From: Erythroxylum novogranatense
Lineage: Eukaryota > Streptophyta > Magnoliopsida > Malpighiales > Erythroxylaceae
Direction: 5' to 3'
Length of the DNA stretch: 64,000 nt
Assembly (NCBI GenBank): GCA_029891385.1
Contig: CM057224.1
Location: forward strand, 31,203,005-31,267,004
Position 1 is the stretch's first letter, and every line of letters starts with the position of its first letter. The notes beneath the pieces were generated by a model. That model did no database searches, was not told the DNA's origin, and worked only from the letters and a program-made list of their open reading frames with translations. Below, one piece after another: positions 35,503 to 48,130 of the stretch. Position numbers and translations under genes: made by a program.

Positions 35503-37815
35503 CTAGTTTTTTATTAAAATTTTTATTGATTTTAGTACTTAGTTTGTTTATATTTTGTTTTTATGTCTAATTCACTCACTTAGAGTAAAAAGGAATAAAT
35601 TTGGAGAAGTTCGGAGCAATTTGGAGTTATTTTGATTGAGTTATGGAGAGTAGGCTAATGTATATGGTTGTGTAGGATAGTTTGGAGGTTTGTTGAATAT
35701 TTCCTATAGACCATGCTCGTATTGACTGGAAACACGCTCGTGTTGATTTGTGAGAAGGATATGTTGAAGATACACACCTGTGTCATCGCACATGTTAGCT
35801 TTAGGTAATGTTATGCGTTAATTTAAAGAACATAGTCATCAATACACCTGTGAAACTCATTATATCCAAACTTGAGATTTCAAAGATAAGAATGAGCTAT
35901 AGATAAGGGAGGAAATGGAAAAATAAGGAAGGAACAACCTTAAAACAGATGAATGAAGGAGAAATAACCAAGGAAAACCTTTTGGAGCAAATTTTCATTA
36001 ATCTAGTATGAAGTTTTTAGAAGTTTTTAGAGATTTTAATCCTAGATTTCTACCTTCTATTTAGTTTTTGGTGTTTTATTCTTTGTTATCATGAGTTAAA
36101 TATCTTTTAGTATCTACATTAGATGAACGGATATATCTTATAATGACTTTGTTTCAATTTAATTTATTCCTTGATTTTATTGAGATTTAATTATGTTTTC
36201 AAATTTATTCTTGATTTAATATTGCGGTGTATTATTTCATGTGAGATATCATGCGCTTAAGATTAAGAAATTAAAAGAATTGCATGCAAATATAAAGATA
36301 GGTTGATATAAATATTCTAGATTAGGGTTAAACCTAATTGTAAAATTTATAATCGATAAATGTAATTCTAAGGGTTTAAATTAAAACGAAATTTCAATTA
36401 ATTACCCTAGAATTAGGAGTTAATAGTCTTAAATTTATGATATTAGCATAATTTAGGAATTTTCAAGGTTCAATGAGCTTAAGAATAAACTAATTAGTAA
36501 AATAATGATTGTATGAGAAGTTCCATTGGGTTTCAAAGTCTAGCCACTATTGTTTACCTAGCTATTTTTCACTCTTTTCTATCTTATTTTCTTTGATTGT
36601 CTTGATTTTTTTAGTCTATTTTCTTTTATTTTAAATATGAATTATCACAATCACTTTTACTTTAGATAATAAGTGTATTTGCCTTGGATACTTTATGTAA
36701 GATAAGAGGACCACATATTGAACTTTGTATAAAAATTTCTTTGAAAATTATATAATCGGGCCAATTTTAAGTTCCCAAACATTCAAAATCATGTATAAAG
36801 TTAGTCTTGAACTAAGATCCTATTTGGTTCTACTTACTTTTATGATTTTTATGTTGATTTTGAAAAAGAAAATAATATAAATAAAACGTGTTTGGAAGAA
36901 CTAGTTTTATTTTTCGTTTTAAAATTAAAATCTACAATGTAATCATAAAACATAAATATGATGTTTGTTTATATTTTTATAATAGGTTTCCTTGTCTAGA
37001 TAAATAAGAAATCTCATTTCCAAAATGATTCTATTTTCTAGTGATCTTGTAAAAATCTAACTCCTTCTCCGTCTTGTTGTTTACTTTCAGCAAGCCTCTA
37101 CCTCTTGTATAAATTTACTTCCCTTTTGTCTGACGTAATCATTTTATTATTTCCTTGGCTCTCTCTTCTTTATTTTTATTTTTTTTGTGAATTTTCTCTT
37201 CTATAAAATGTGAAATGGGTTTTTTACTAGGTTTTCTATTCTTCTCTAAATCTTGTTTAAAACTTTGCTAATTTTTCATTTATCGGTGTAAAAAGTTCGT
37301 ATAAACTAATATTGATCTTTTTTTTATTCTATTAAAAATTATTTTCATTAAATTTGTTCAAAATTTTCATTTAAGGTTTTAGGCTTGTCAGTCCACTATC
37401 TTCCATAATTTCTTGACCCTTTTAGTTTATTTCTCTCATTTTTATGATTTCTTTTTTTCTATCCATGTTTGGTTTATTTTGAGTAACTTGTTTATGAATT
37501 TGAAGTTATTGTTTAGCTCATAAACTAATTAGAAAGTAGAAGCGTATGCATGTGTTGTTGTTTTGAAATTGTCCCAATGTCCTTTTTTATGAGGAATGTC
37601 GACAACCTTATACATTCAATAACAACAATAATAACAACATAAAAAGTATATAATTAATCAATATAGATAGTAAATTTCTTTTATTGACATTTTCCTTAGC
37701 AATCACTAAATAACTCATTATAGAGCTCTTGTATGATTTGTATCATTTGTCTACCATTTGTTCTTAAAGTTAAAGTGCAGGTCTGACCCTAATTTTAAAT
37801 TAATTTATGGAATGT
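35503..37815. other. Unassigned AT-rich block, possibly a decayed LTR
   Basis: No ORF or domain was recognised. The stretch 36000-36770 (leafy AT-rich sequence with repeated TTTAATTTA and a TAGGGTTAAACC region) has the look of U5 regions of Tat/Athila gypsy LTRs, but I found no LTR ends, TSD or TTGGCGCCG-type primer site. Treat as unknown. Confidence 0.3.
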
Positions 37816-37820
37816 TTTGT

Positions 37821-38237
37821 TGTGAGATCTCACATCAGTTGGAGAGGAAAACGAAGTATGCCTTATAAAGGTATAGATACCTCTTCCCCATAGACACATT
37901 TTCCCTATAGTAGAAAGAGCAAAACTGTGAGAGGTTTCGTCCTAAGGGTAACCTAAAGCGGACAATATCCGTAGGCGGGTAGTCTGGGCTATTACAAATG
38001 GTATCAGAGTCGATACCCAAATTGTTGTGCTAGCTAGGATGGGCCCTAAAAGGGTGGAGAGTGTGAGATCCCACATCGATTGGAGAGGAGAACAAAGTAT
38101 GCTTTATAAGGGTATGGATATCTTTCCCCTATAGATGTGTTTTTCCAAGGGTGGGAAGAGCAAAATCATAAGGGGCTTGGCCCTATAGGCAACTCAAAGT
38201 GGACAATATTTGTAGGCGGGTAGTCTGGGTTGTTACA
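37821..38237 (+). mobile_element. TRIM (terminal-repeat retrotransposon in miniature), complete
   Basis: Two LTRs of 176 bp (37821-37996 and 38062-38237), both TGTGAGATC..GTTACA/ATTACA, flank only 65 bp. A primer site TGGTATCAGAGT (tRNA-Met type) starts at 37999, and AAAAGGGTGGAGAG (38048-38061) is the polypurine tract. The TSD TTTGT is perfect (37816-37820 and 38238-38242). It has no coding capacity, so movement would need enzymes in trans. The LTR sequence is of a type widespread in dicots (recalled). I did not see the 5S-derived segment that marks Cassandra elements. Orientation follows the primer site. Confidence 0.93.
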
Positions 38238-38242
38238 TTTGT

Positions 38243-38399
38243 CTTCTCTTATGAGAGTTTAAGTCCTTGTGGTCATATTGATGACTTGGGTCACCATAGA
38301 GAAATGGAAGGGGCAAGAAATGTTTTATATTCTCGAGGTAATAAAAATTTTGGTTTGCAACTATTATTAATAAGTTGTTAAGAAATTGAAAACACAAAA
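38243..38399. other. Short unassigned segment between TRIM and LTR-F2
   Basis: No feature was recognised. Confidence 0.5.
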
Positions 38400-39019
38400 T
38401 GTAACACACCACTCTCGCAAGACCCGAACCCAACATCGAGGGTAATATCCAAGTCCGAGCCTGCGAAAGTGGCGTGCTAAGCACTCAATCATTTAAAAGT
38501 CAGTACACAAAAATTTTATTTTTGTAACACTATAAGCATAAGCAGAAATCAATTACCAATTGGGCCAATTCCATTTCATAAATAAAACAATTAACACATT
38601 ACAATAAAGAGAATTTCAATAGCCAATTGGGGCCCACTATAATTACAAAACACCATTTGACAGAAATTGCAGAATACGAATTTATATAAAAAATATCAAA
38701 TACAGGAGACAGACGCAACTGATCCCGACCTCTTCCTTTGCCCACAAGCAGTAGGTATACTCCCGTTTTCCTAACGGGGTATTCTTCAGAGTCCTGAAAA
38801 ATAATTGTAAATTTTGGATGAGTTTTGCAAATTCAGTGAGGAACCATCATCGATGGTTCACCCAATTCATGCAACACTCAAGCGAATCACAGTTATTTCA
38901 CAAATTGCACATTCAGAAGTACCACAGAAGCATAAGTCATTTTGCCTTTCACTCAATAAAAATGATTAAATCAAATGCATATGACATGCGCATGTGACAC
39001 TTTTCTAATTTAATTCGGT

Positions 39020-39193
39020 GTTGTGACCGAGCGCTTGAACTGTCCCAATCAGGGCACATTAATCGTTGAGCCTGAGGCTCTGAATCACTACTATCCTAAT
39101 GTGGGCATATTAATCGTTGAGCTGGAGGCTCTGAATCACTATGGGCTCAAATACGTTGAGCTTTAAGCTCTTGGTGGCTGCTCCGGTCACAAC
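39020..39193 (-). repeat. Hairpin-rich domain of LTR-F2
   Basis: GTTGTGACCG at 39020-39029 pairs perfectly with CGGTCACAAC at 39184-39193. Inside, GAGCCTGAGGCTC and GAGCTGGAGGCTC recur, matching the F1 domain in inverted orientation. There are fewer tandem units than in F1. Confidence 0.7.
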
Positions 39194-39933
39194 TGTCATT
39201 AACTGATCATGCCTTTATGCATGGAATGCATATGTCAAAATGGATCAGTATATAAGGCACAATCATCACAAATTTCACAAAGTATCACATCTTAAGCAAG
39301 TAGTTCTCAAATTCACATACAACAACACTTCTATGTCATAATCTCCCAATACATCGAACCTTCCGTCCGGAATCCAGTCATAAACAACTCACAAACCCAC
39401 CATTATTCTCCACAGAGTTATAAGCGCAAAATTATAAACAAATAATAATTGAGAAACCATCTAGGTCACTCACCAATAGCTTCCGAGCTAATGCCTAGAA
39501 GTCTCAGCAACGTCGATGGGTTGACGTTCCAAAAGCGCCTTTATAACGGTCAAATATACAAACATTACCAAATGGAAAAATATAAATATTTAATAATACA
39601 CATATAGCAATTTCAATATGTACATTATTCCAAAAATTCCCATCACGACAATTTTCCTCTAAATTTTAGAAATCCAAAGACACTAAAATCACTCAATTTG
39701 GATTTCTATAGGTCCAAAAATTGATAAAACATGGACCAAAAAAATAATTACCCGCCCCCCTCACTTTGACCTAACCAATCCACGTCAATTCCATCCCTAA
39801 AAATTCCCAATTCCACATAAAAATGAAATTAAATATTTCACAACTCCGATGCCTCAAGAATCAGGTCAATCGGATGTCGGACGAAAAAGTTATAAACAAA
39901 AGAGTGGGGAGAGATTAGTTCAAAAAAAATACA

Positions 39934-39980
39934 TGTCCTAGTCGACTAGTCGGAGGTTGTAGTCGACTAGGTCGACTACA
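39934..39980. repeat. AGTCGACTAG palindrome block of LTR-F2
   Basis: CTAGTCGACTAG, TAGTCGACTAGG and GTCGACTAC follow each other in 47 bases. It occupies the slot before the CCGACATCC box, as do the other lineages' variable blocks. Confidence 0.75.
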
Positions 39981-42196
39981 GTGACCGATTGGACGCTTTA
40001 TTCTTTCTTCTACCGACATCCCAACTTTCACAAGTCATAACTCCTTACTCCGAACTCTAAATTGGACAAACTTAGTATCAATTTCAAGATAAAAGAGACC
40101 TCTACAAGTTTTATGAAGGACACAAAAACCAATGTTATCTCTAAGGGTGTCAAAAATGTAACCAAAGTTACTACCTGCATAATTTTTCCCAAAACAGTAT
40201 GCCATTTTGCAAAAATTATAACTTTCGATTTATTTTGCCCAAAAATTACAAAATTTACATCAAAAGAAATATCAAAACATGTTCTAAAACTTTCATGAAT
40301 AACTTGGAAGCAAATTCAACCTAGAAACACATCAAATTCTCAAGCAAAGTTTCTGCCCACATGTGTCACCCTGAACAGTATACAATCTTCTAAAAATCAT
40401 AATTCCCTACTGAAATGTCTAAAAAATCCATACTTTATACCCATGAAAAGATCAAACAACATACTACAATTCTCATGAAGGACTTAGAAGCAAATTTCAT
40501 CTCTACCTAGCTCAAAATCTCCATTAATGTGGCTTCCCTATTTAAGAGTGTTAAGTTACCATTGAACCTAAACCACATCAAAACCTTACAAAATCATAAT
40601 TTACAATCCACACATCCAAAATTAGCATACTATACCTCATTTTAAAGCTAATTCATTCCTTTACAACTTTCCATAAGACCACTTGAGCTAAGTAGAATCA
40701 CAACAGTCCAGACTTTAGCTTCAATGTACAGTCACCACTAAACATATATGTAACACATTTTTCAGTACCAAACCTATTAACATCCAAAAGTCAACAGGTC
40801 ATAACTCTCAACCTAGACATCGAAAAATCATCAAAGTTTCAGGTCACAAAGTTCAGATTACTGTTCATACAGCACCTACAACTCACTTTCAAGGCCAAAT
40901 TCAAGCTCCTTCAAGGAACAATTTAGCATCACTTCCTTCACATAAAATATAACCAAACTTCTAAAGTTTAATTCCAGCCAACAATCACTTCAATTGCATA
41001 ACCACATCAAGAGTTATGGCAAAAACATTGAAACATGAACAAAGTCAATTTTCCAGCTTTTACACCTAAACCAAATCCTATATACCATAATTCACTCACA
41101 CCCTATCCTTGAACATTAATCCAAAAAAATTTGCAGCACTCACAAACCCCATCATCCATCATGTTCTATCCTCATGATTAATCACAAATTTCACTTCAAG
41201 TCATCTTAAAAATCTCTACTTACATTCATGCAATTCCATCTCATCAATTCTCAAGCAAACAATTATTACACAACCAAATTACATAACCACATACAGCAAC
41301 ATAGTTCTCATACAATTTAGTATACAAACACCCTATTTAATGCATTTAACAACAAAATAGAACAAAAACACAAATCTTACCTAATTAAGCTTCCAATTTT
41401 CCAAATCTTCAAACTTTTCACCAACTTCATAACTCTCACTCACCACACACGACATCAACATCTTAAGGGGGGGTTGATGCTAGGCCTTGTTTAGGTGAGT
41501 TAAAAGAAGAGAAAAGAAAGTGGAAGGGGGAGGAAAAGATTAGCCAAACTTCAAAATCACCAAAGAAGAAAAGAACATACGAAGATGGGGAGAAAAATCA
41601 AAACAAATCACCCAAAAACCCTTTTTCATGGAAAGTGTCGTGAATGTAAAGGGGGAGAGCTTAATTAAAAACATCATGGCTTAATACTTGGTTAAAACAT
41701 GTGACATGTGTCAAAGTTTAAAACCTTAGCTAAGTTCCTTCCTTTAACTATTCCATACTAAGTCAATTTCTAGTTTAATTATCCTCAAATTTCCAATGGC
41801 TCAATTTCATAAATCCAAACATCATGTATCTCAATTCCAGTGTCATTGGACAGAAATTTCCACTACCGGTACCAATCAGTCTGCCATTAGGCATTTTTCC
41901 TAGTCTGGAAAAGCACCCCGAAAAATTCTAGAAAAATTTCTAAAATTCCCCAAAAATTCAAAACTCACAAAGATCTACTCAGATTAATTTTCCAAACACA
42001 AAAATCACATTTTTAATAATAATCACATTATGATCAAAAATATCGGGAAATGTCATGAATGCATGTACAATCATTTTTATGTGCAAAATTCACTATTCAC
42101 ATATGTGTATGCATGAACATATTAGAACAATTCTAAACTCTCTTAGCCCTTTCCAAATTACAATTCTACCCTTCCCATCGGTGATGAGATGTTACA

Positions 42197-44520
42197 ACTC
42201 TCCTCTTCTTAAAGAAATTTCATCATCGAAATTCTTACCTGTTTGCTCAAACAAAGCAGAGTTATATTTCCTCTAATGCTCCTTCGTTTTCCATTTCACT
42301 TCATCATTCGAATTATTCCTTTCAATTGACTATATTCAATGAATTCAAGCAACCCTTTACGCTTTTTTTTTTAATTCTCACACTCTTTTAACTGTTTCCT
42401 TTCACTTCCAGCATCAATAGCACATATCGTGAATTATAAGGATATTTCCTAAACATATCCATGTAACTCTGTGCGAATCTAAAATATTTTTCATTGGTAA
42501 TACTAACTCATAATAATTCCGTACAGACAATGTCATATCAGGCTTAGCTTATCCTTTTCCCTAACCTAACCTTAGCACACCTTGGCAAGGCGATACTCCT
42601 AAAGACATTCCCTCTTTCGATTGATACTCCACATTATGTTCCATAACCTTGATGTTGATCCACCAATTCCATTTATCTTATTGGCATCAATCAACTCAGA
42701 TTACAGATTCTTTTCATTCTTTAACTGTATTTTGAATCAATTTTGGCCATTAACCATTTTTAGGCCCTTTTTATTTCAATGTAAGAGCGAATGACTCCTT
42801 TTTGTTGTATATATCACCAATATAACAATTGTTATGCCTACAGTCAATTTAAACTATACATCAATTTCATGTTCCTATGAACTCCAAAAATATAAGCTTT
42901 ACCTATGTCTCCAATAGTCTAGACTATTGGTAACACAAACGTATAATCACTCGGTTTCCCATTCTGAGTCATCAATGGCTCTTTCGATGTACTCTTACTA
43001 GGACATAAAGCTTTGATTATTTCTTGTATGTTTTCTAATCGTCCCTTTATCATATATTATACATACTCCTTAATCCAATCATAAATAGCATTTACTCGAA
43101 AGTTGGATCCGTTTTCAATTCCTCGATAAGATTCAGAATTTTTTTTAAATCCTTAATTTGGACTGTGCCAGTCTTATTATGCATAACTGATTTTACATTT
43201 CACTAGCCAATATTTTCTTCTTGTCCCTTTTCAACTTGACATTCTTCACTCAATCATGCACCAGATTGAATAATCTTAACATCCAAATTTGTGATATTGA
43301 ATTTCTATTCGATGCATTGGATTGCAACACTAGTTTTATTGGGAAGTACTCTTTTGCACAATCCCTTTCAAACTCACTAATTACTTCAATCTTCACTGAT
43401 CTGCATATTCGTATATTTATATTCAAATTGTTTCTGTACATATAATGTCTCCAAACTTTCAAACCAATTACCATGACAGCAAAATTTCAAGTCATGTATC
43501 AAAATTCAGCTTATGAGGCTATAATTGTCCCTAAGCACACAAAATCACTTTATACTATTGCAACAAATTGCATCTTACTCTTTAATGGGAAACCTCGTTA
43601 TATATTGCAAAATCTCCAAATCGAAGCGGTACAATTAAGCTTAGGGTTATAAATTCCTCAAAAATTCTTTTAACATTCTCCACTGATACAGCTTACATAT
43701 TTTTTTCCTCAAATATTCAAAATTTCATCTCGCTTTTTCAAACACTTTCACAATACCATTTATGCTCATAGTCACTAGTTGATAAAATTTTTTATGGATC
43801 ATTTGAACCCTCCAATAATATAATACTATTGAGGACATTGTTAACTCCAACCGATATAACCTAATACTCTTTATGTCCACGATTTGTTTTGGTAACTCTT
43901 TAAGTAACTAGTTCCTCATTGCAGTAATATCATCACATGCTATTTTCTTTTTCCCAATTAACTCTCTTTCTTGAATGTTTTCCTCAGTTCATTTGATTTT
44001 CTGTGATTTCACATTAACTTATTCCAATGTCTGTTCATTCATACTAGTTTCTCCACGCATTTCAATTTATTTGCGTTTCTCAAACATATTTACACAGACT
44101 ATAAAGTTGACTTCAATTTTCCTCTCATTAGCTTCTCCGTGTCCCTTTCAAATTCGAAAATCCATTTACACAGTGGGATACTTTACATCAACAAGATGCA
44201 TACACTCTCAGTGGCATTTTCTAACTCTTATGCTTGAGTCTTCGCTAGGGATATGATTCCAATATTCACTTTTTGACTCATTAACTACTCATTTCTGATT
44301 TGTTCATTCATTACCCATTCTTGGATTGAAACATCTGTTTTACTGAACCTATCTCGGTGAAATTCTTCTGTATGAGAATATTTCTCGGCACTTTCCTCAA
44401 AATTGCTCATGAAATTCTTATCAATCATCTATTTCCCATGATTACTTATCAGTCATTTTAACTTTATTAAATAATTTAACGACAAATTTATATCCCAATT
44501 TGACTCTGCAATACAAAATC
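42197..44520 (-). pseudogene. Gypsy pol remnant, minus strand (internal copy C)
   Basis: Related to internal copies A and B but in reverse and more diverged. Recognisable parts on the minus strand: [14 protein letters not shown] (RNase H, near 43440-43470), the GGAGTTCATAGGAACATGA stretch of integrase (near 42870), the GTGCTAAGGTTAGG stretch (near 42570), and a FDDEISLRRGE-like end before the polypurine tract at 42197-42207. The upstream limit near 44520 is a guess where similarity fades. Confidence 0.65.
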
Positions 44521-45478
44521 ACATGGAAGATACAAAGTTGAGAAGAAAGAGAAGAATTTAAAAACTTAAACTGTTCATAATTTATAAGTTACCTAAAGCC
44601 TTGGCTTATCATTTAGGCATCAAATTTCACTAAACTTGAGAGTTGAGATGAGATTAAAGGATGAGAGAACCATAACTAAGAGCTTTTTGTGCCTTAATAC
44701 TCACACACATCTTCAATCTATACACTAAAAATGAGTAAGTACCGTCATCCTTTCATTTTTAGAAGATTAATGTATACAGAATGCACCACTGTTTTAACTT
44801 CAAACATATGGAGATAACCATGTAATATTTGCCACATCATTTTAATGGCCTATAGAGATTTCTTATCAAAATTTGTATGTTCTAATCTAGATATAATAGA
44901 TAAGGTATCTACCAACATATGAGCCAATCCATTGTTATCATATTTGGAGGAAACAAAAACATTAGAATTATTGAATAAGTGTTATGTGTTTTGACATTTT
45001 TAAGGGTTGGATTGTTAGTTAGAGATTAAAGAGATAATATAACAAATGAAGTCAATGAATACATCGTTGTTGCCATGTTAACGGAAGGAATTTTCAAGTA
45101 GAATAGGTTAGTTTCATACTCTATGAGATTGTAAAACCACTTAGAAAACAACATACATGACCAAGCTATACACATTGAAAGAAGGCTTACGTTGGTTTTT
45201 GTTTAAACTCATTACATGAAATGGTTAGTTATGCATGCTTGATTTGAACTTACAAATCAAGCATGCATAACTGACCATTTCATGTAATGAGTTTAAACAA
45301 AAACCAACATAAGCCTTCTTTCATCACCTACCTTCAATATGCTCTATTTAGAATTTATGCAACTGAAGTTTCTAATTTGTTAGGCTTTCTTAATTGGTAT
45401 AAGCTCCAAAAATTTATTTTATGACGAACTTTTTCTTGACTTGAGTTGCTTGATTGATTGGCCTTTCCATTTCTAGTA
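44521..45478. other. Unassigned flank of copia-C; weak LINE-type hints
   Basis: A minus-strand stretch near 44900-44960 reads NVFVSSKYDNNGLAHMLVDT, which resembles the end of RVT_3/LINE RNase H domains, but it is short and unsupported. The segment includes the long inverted repeat at 45176-45323 and part of an open frame at 45355-45483 (minus). Confidence 0.35.
45176..45323. repeat. Near-perfect inverted repeat, 71-bp arms, 6-bp loop
   Basis: Left arm 45176-45246 and right arm 45253-45323 are complementary at all positions except one A/C mismatch and one G/T pair. The loop is AACTTA. No TSD or known MITE ends were seen. The near identity of the arms implies recent formation or ongoing correction. 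Confidence 0.93.
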
Positions 45479-45483
45479 ATTAT
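45355..45483 (-). pseudogene. Open frame split by copia-C, downstream part
   Basis: Minus-strand frame ITRNGKANQSSNSSQEK and onward to a TAA at 45355-45357. Across the copia-C insertion it joins in frame with 55102-55324. It is rich in Asn and Ser; family not recognised, perhaps a LINE ORF1. Confidence 0.4.
45479..45483. repeat. Target site duplication of copia-C (left), ATTAT
   Basis: It pairs with ATTGT at 55102-55106, with one mismatch. Confidence 0.8.
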
Positions 45484-47316
45484 TGTAGGAAAATCCCGGG
45501 AGGAACATCACATGTTTCAGCAGCGAAAACAAAAATTTTTTATTCCCGGGACCTTCCCGAAACCCAGGATCCAGGTGTCGGTATGAAAACTCAAACCTGA
45601 ATAGCCAATAGAGACTATCTCTAAAGGTATCCACGCAGAGATCAGAAAACCTAACCGAGTCAAACCCTTTTGACCCGGGAATAGCTAGAATAGAATAAAG
45701 CCTGCTAGAGCCTACCTCTGTCCTGGAGAGCTTGAGATTCACGTTGAACCCTTGCCTTGGAGAAGAGAAGAATCGATGATGCCTTTGGAAGAAGAAGAAA
45801 ATGAAACTCTTTCAAAGCTTTTCCTTAACCCTTAAGAAAACTTTGCTCTTCCTCTCCTTGCCAAAACCCACCCTTCATCTTCCATAAGCCTTCTTATGTT
45901 GATTTTAACACTTAAAATCAATCCATAAGCTTAGGACAAATGGAGGCTTTATATCCATTAGTTTATTTAATGAATAAAGTAATAAACTTTGACTTTTCAA
46001 AATTTTATCCTCTCCTTTCCTCATTCCAACGTCCCACATGGCTTATATATAATAATTAATTAATTAATTTACTTAATTAATTAATTAGAATATAAATGCT
46101 AAGGTCGATCCAACTGGGGTTGGTCTCTTGGCTTTCTTTGGCCCCGTCTTTGGCTTGCGCCCTAAACCTTTCTTAGCAATATTGATGTTGCGATCTCATC
46201 GGGACATATCCCAATCCCATTGGGATCCATTTAATCAAATGCTCTCCATAATTGGAACTCGGTCCAATACTATTTCTGATTCTCTCAAACACTCTTATCG
46301 TGTGACCCTTTAGGTTTCCTAAGTTATGTTGGCCACTTAGATTAACAATTAATCTGAGCAAGTCATGGCGGTATCTAGCAACACATCATGACCCCAATTG
46401 ACCGGAAAGTAATTGGTTTGATGAATTCATCACGAACCAGATCACGAACCCTTCCATAGATAATTACCGTGCAATTCGTCTTTTCATCATCCTATACCCC
46501 ACTTGGTTATGAGTATGGCTAATATGTCAACTCTTACTAGACAAAGTCTAGCCCAAGTGAAATCAGTTCCTGTCTGAGGACTCGTTACTTTATATTTCCA
46601 TGAAGACACTCTTCATGACATAGTCATGCTCTGGCCAGAGACTTAAAGTAATGATCCTGAAAAGAGGCCAGGGTATCTCTTCTGTTTTCACAGAAGTGAT
46701 GAATCCTTTATTGGCTACTCAATTACCTTGAATACCTCAAACTGTACTCCAAGCACCACCCTATGAGTAACCTCCGGAAGGCCACAAGGAATGGAGTCAA
46801 AGTACGGGATCGGTATCAAGATATCCTCGAGTACCTCAAGTTTAAGGATACTTGCACCATTGCTATGATGAGATTATCACCGACATTAAATCCATGTGAT
46901 GATCTCATGGCGAGTCATCCAATGAACTTACTACCACTAGTAAGCATCCATATGTCAACTCTAAATATCTCATATTTACAGTTTATGAGATCCACTGCTT
47001 GATCCAATCAAGGAGTATGACATATGCTAGTCTGTCCGGATTAATGATGTCCAGTCTCATTAATCCTATGACTAGGAAAAATTTAGATACTGACATAATT
47101 GCACATGATAGGAATCTCAGGATTATGATCACATCATAATTTCCTTCATGCTATGTCATATATCATGGACTTCATTAATTTGATTAAAGATCAATATCAA
47201 TTCATAAAGAACATCAAATAAATGAAACATGCCTTTCTTTATTTATTCATAAAGTCTGTACATGACTATGAACAAAAAGCGTTAAAGGGGATTGCCTTTA
47301 GGGCACTACTCTAACA
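45484..47316 (-). mobile_element. Copia-C 3' LTR
   Basis: 1833 bp, bounded by TG and CA. It contains a palindromic (TTAA)-rich run at 46049-46091 and, on the minus strand, ATATATAAGC at 46041-46050 as a candidate TATA box. Confidence 0.93.
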
Positions 47317-47328
47317 ATCTTCCACTTG
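47317..47328 (-). promoter_or_regulatory. Copia-C polypurine tract
   Basis: The minus strand reads CAAGTGGAAGAT directly before the 3' LTR, the expected site for plus-strand priming. Confidence 0.7.
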
Positions 47329-47379
47329 ACCTAAAGCCAATCGCCTTGGTATCTAATACCATAAGCGAGTACATGAGAA

Positions 47380-48130
47380 TCAAAATTCTTCTGTGACAAT
47401 GGCTTCGTCAGCGGATCGACAATGTTACGCTCGTGGAATCCTCTCGATCGCGACATCACCTCTAGCAATGATCTCGAATCGATGATATCTGCGAGTGCGT
47501 GTTTAGATCGTTGGTGAGACCTCGGTTCTTTTGCTCGAGCAATAGCCCCATTGTTGTCACAATACAACCGTATGGGTCCATCACGACTAGGAACCACACC
47601 AAGTTCGAAATGAACTTCTTGATCCAACGACTTCCTTTGCCGCCTCGATGCGAAGATGTACTCGCCTCGATCGTCGAATCGTGATCGTCTCTTGTTTGGA
47701 ACTCTTCCAATGACCGCTCTGCCGTTTAGCGTGAAAACATAACCTGACTGGATCTGGAATCATCTTTGTCAGATTGAAAACTGGCATCCGTATGCCCGCT
47801 CACTTGGAGATTTCCATCTCCATATATCAAGAAAACATCCTTAGTCCTTCGCAAGTACTTGAGGATATTCTTGACACCACCCAATGACCCTCACCAGATC
47901 CGATTGGTATCTCGCCGTGACACTCGAGCATACGATACATCGGGCCTCGTACATAACATAGCATACATGATCGATCCTACTGCAGATGCATACGGGATCT
48001 GATCCATGCGAATCCTCTCATCTTGTGTCTTAGGACACATAGATTTCGATAGTGTTATCCCATGAGTAATGGGAAGAAACCCTCTCTTGGATTGCTCCAT
48101 GCTAAACCTCTTTAGCATCTTGTCTATGTC
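47380..48130 (-). pseudogene. Copia-C RNase H and RT C-terminus (broken)
   Basis: Minus-strand pieces: LKRFSMEQSKRGFLPITHGI, YASAVGSIMYAMLCTRPDVSYA, then the RNase H part with YCDNNGAIARAKEPRSHQRSK and LADIIDSR. The DNNGAI segment carries the usual RNase H aspartate. Frames change at several single-base deletions, many of which create TCGA words. Confidence 0.85.

Larger units (their letters stand above)
38400..42196 (-). mobile_element. LTR-F2: 3.8 kb gypsy LTR, family F, minus strand
   Basis: On the minus strand it starts TGTAACATCTC (42196) right after a polypurine tract and ends GGTGTGTTACA (38400), so it is the 3' LTR of the element whose pol remnant lies at 42197-44520. Minus-strand order: module repeats (about 40880-40030), palindrome block 39934-39980, GTCCGACATCCGATTG box near 39876, exon-2-like segment with donor GTGAGTGACC near 39475, hairpin domain 39020-39193, ATTTTTCAG acceptor near 38800, then the end. 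No second LTR was found; the element's 5' end is missing. Confidence 0.8.

Noticed and set aside
37835..38020. 61-codon minus-strand frame in the TRIM
   Set aside because: It runs across the LTR and primer site on the opposite strand; TRIMs do not code.
37821..38237. Cassandra-type TRIM with 5S-derived LTR
   Set aside because: I could not find the 5S promoter-like segment in either 176-bp LTR.
44780..44970. LINE RNase H domain
   Set aside because: Only about 20 residues resemble the domain end; too short to call, so kept as a hint in the flank entry.
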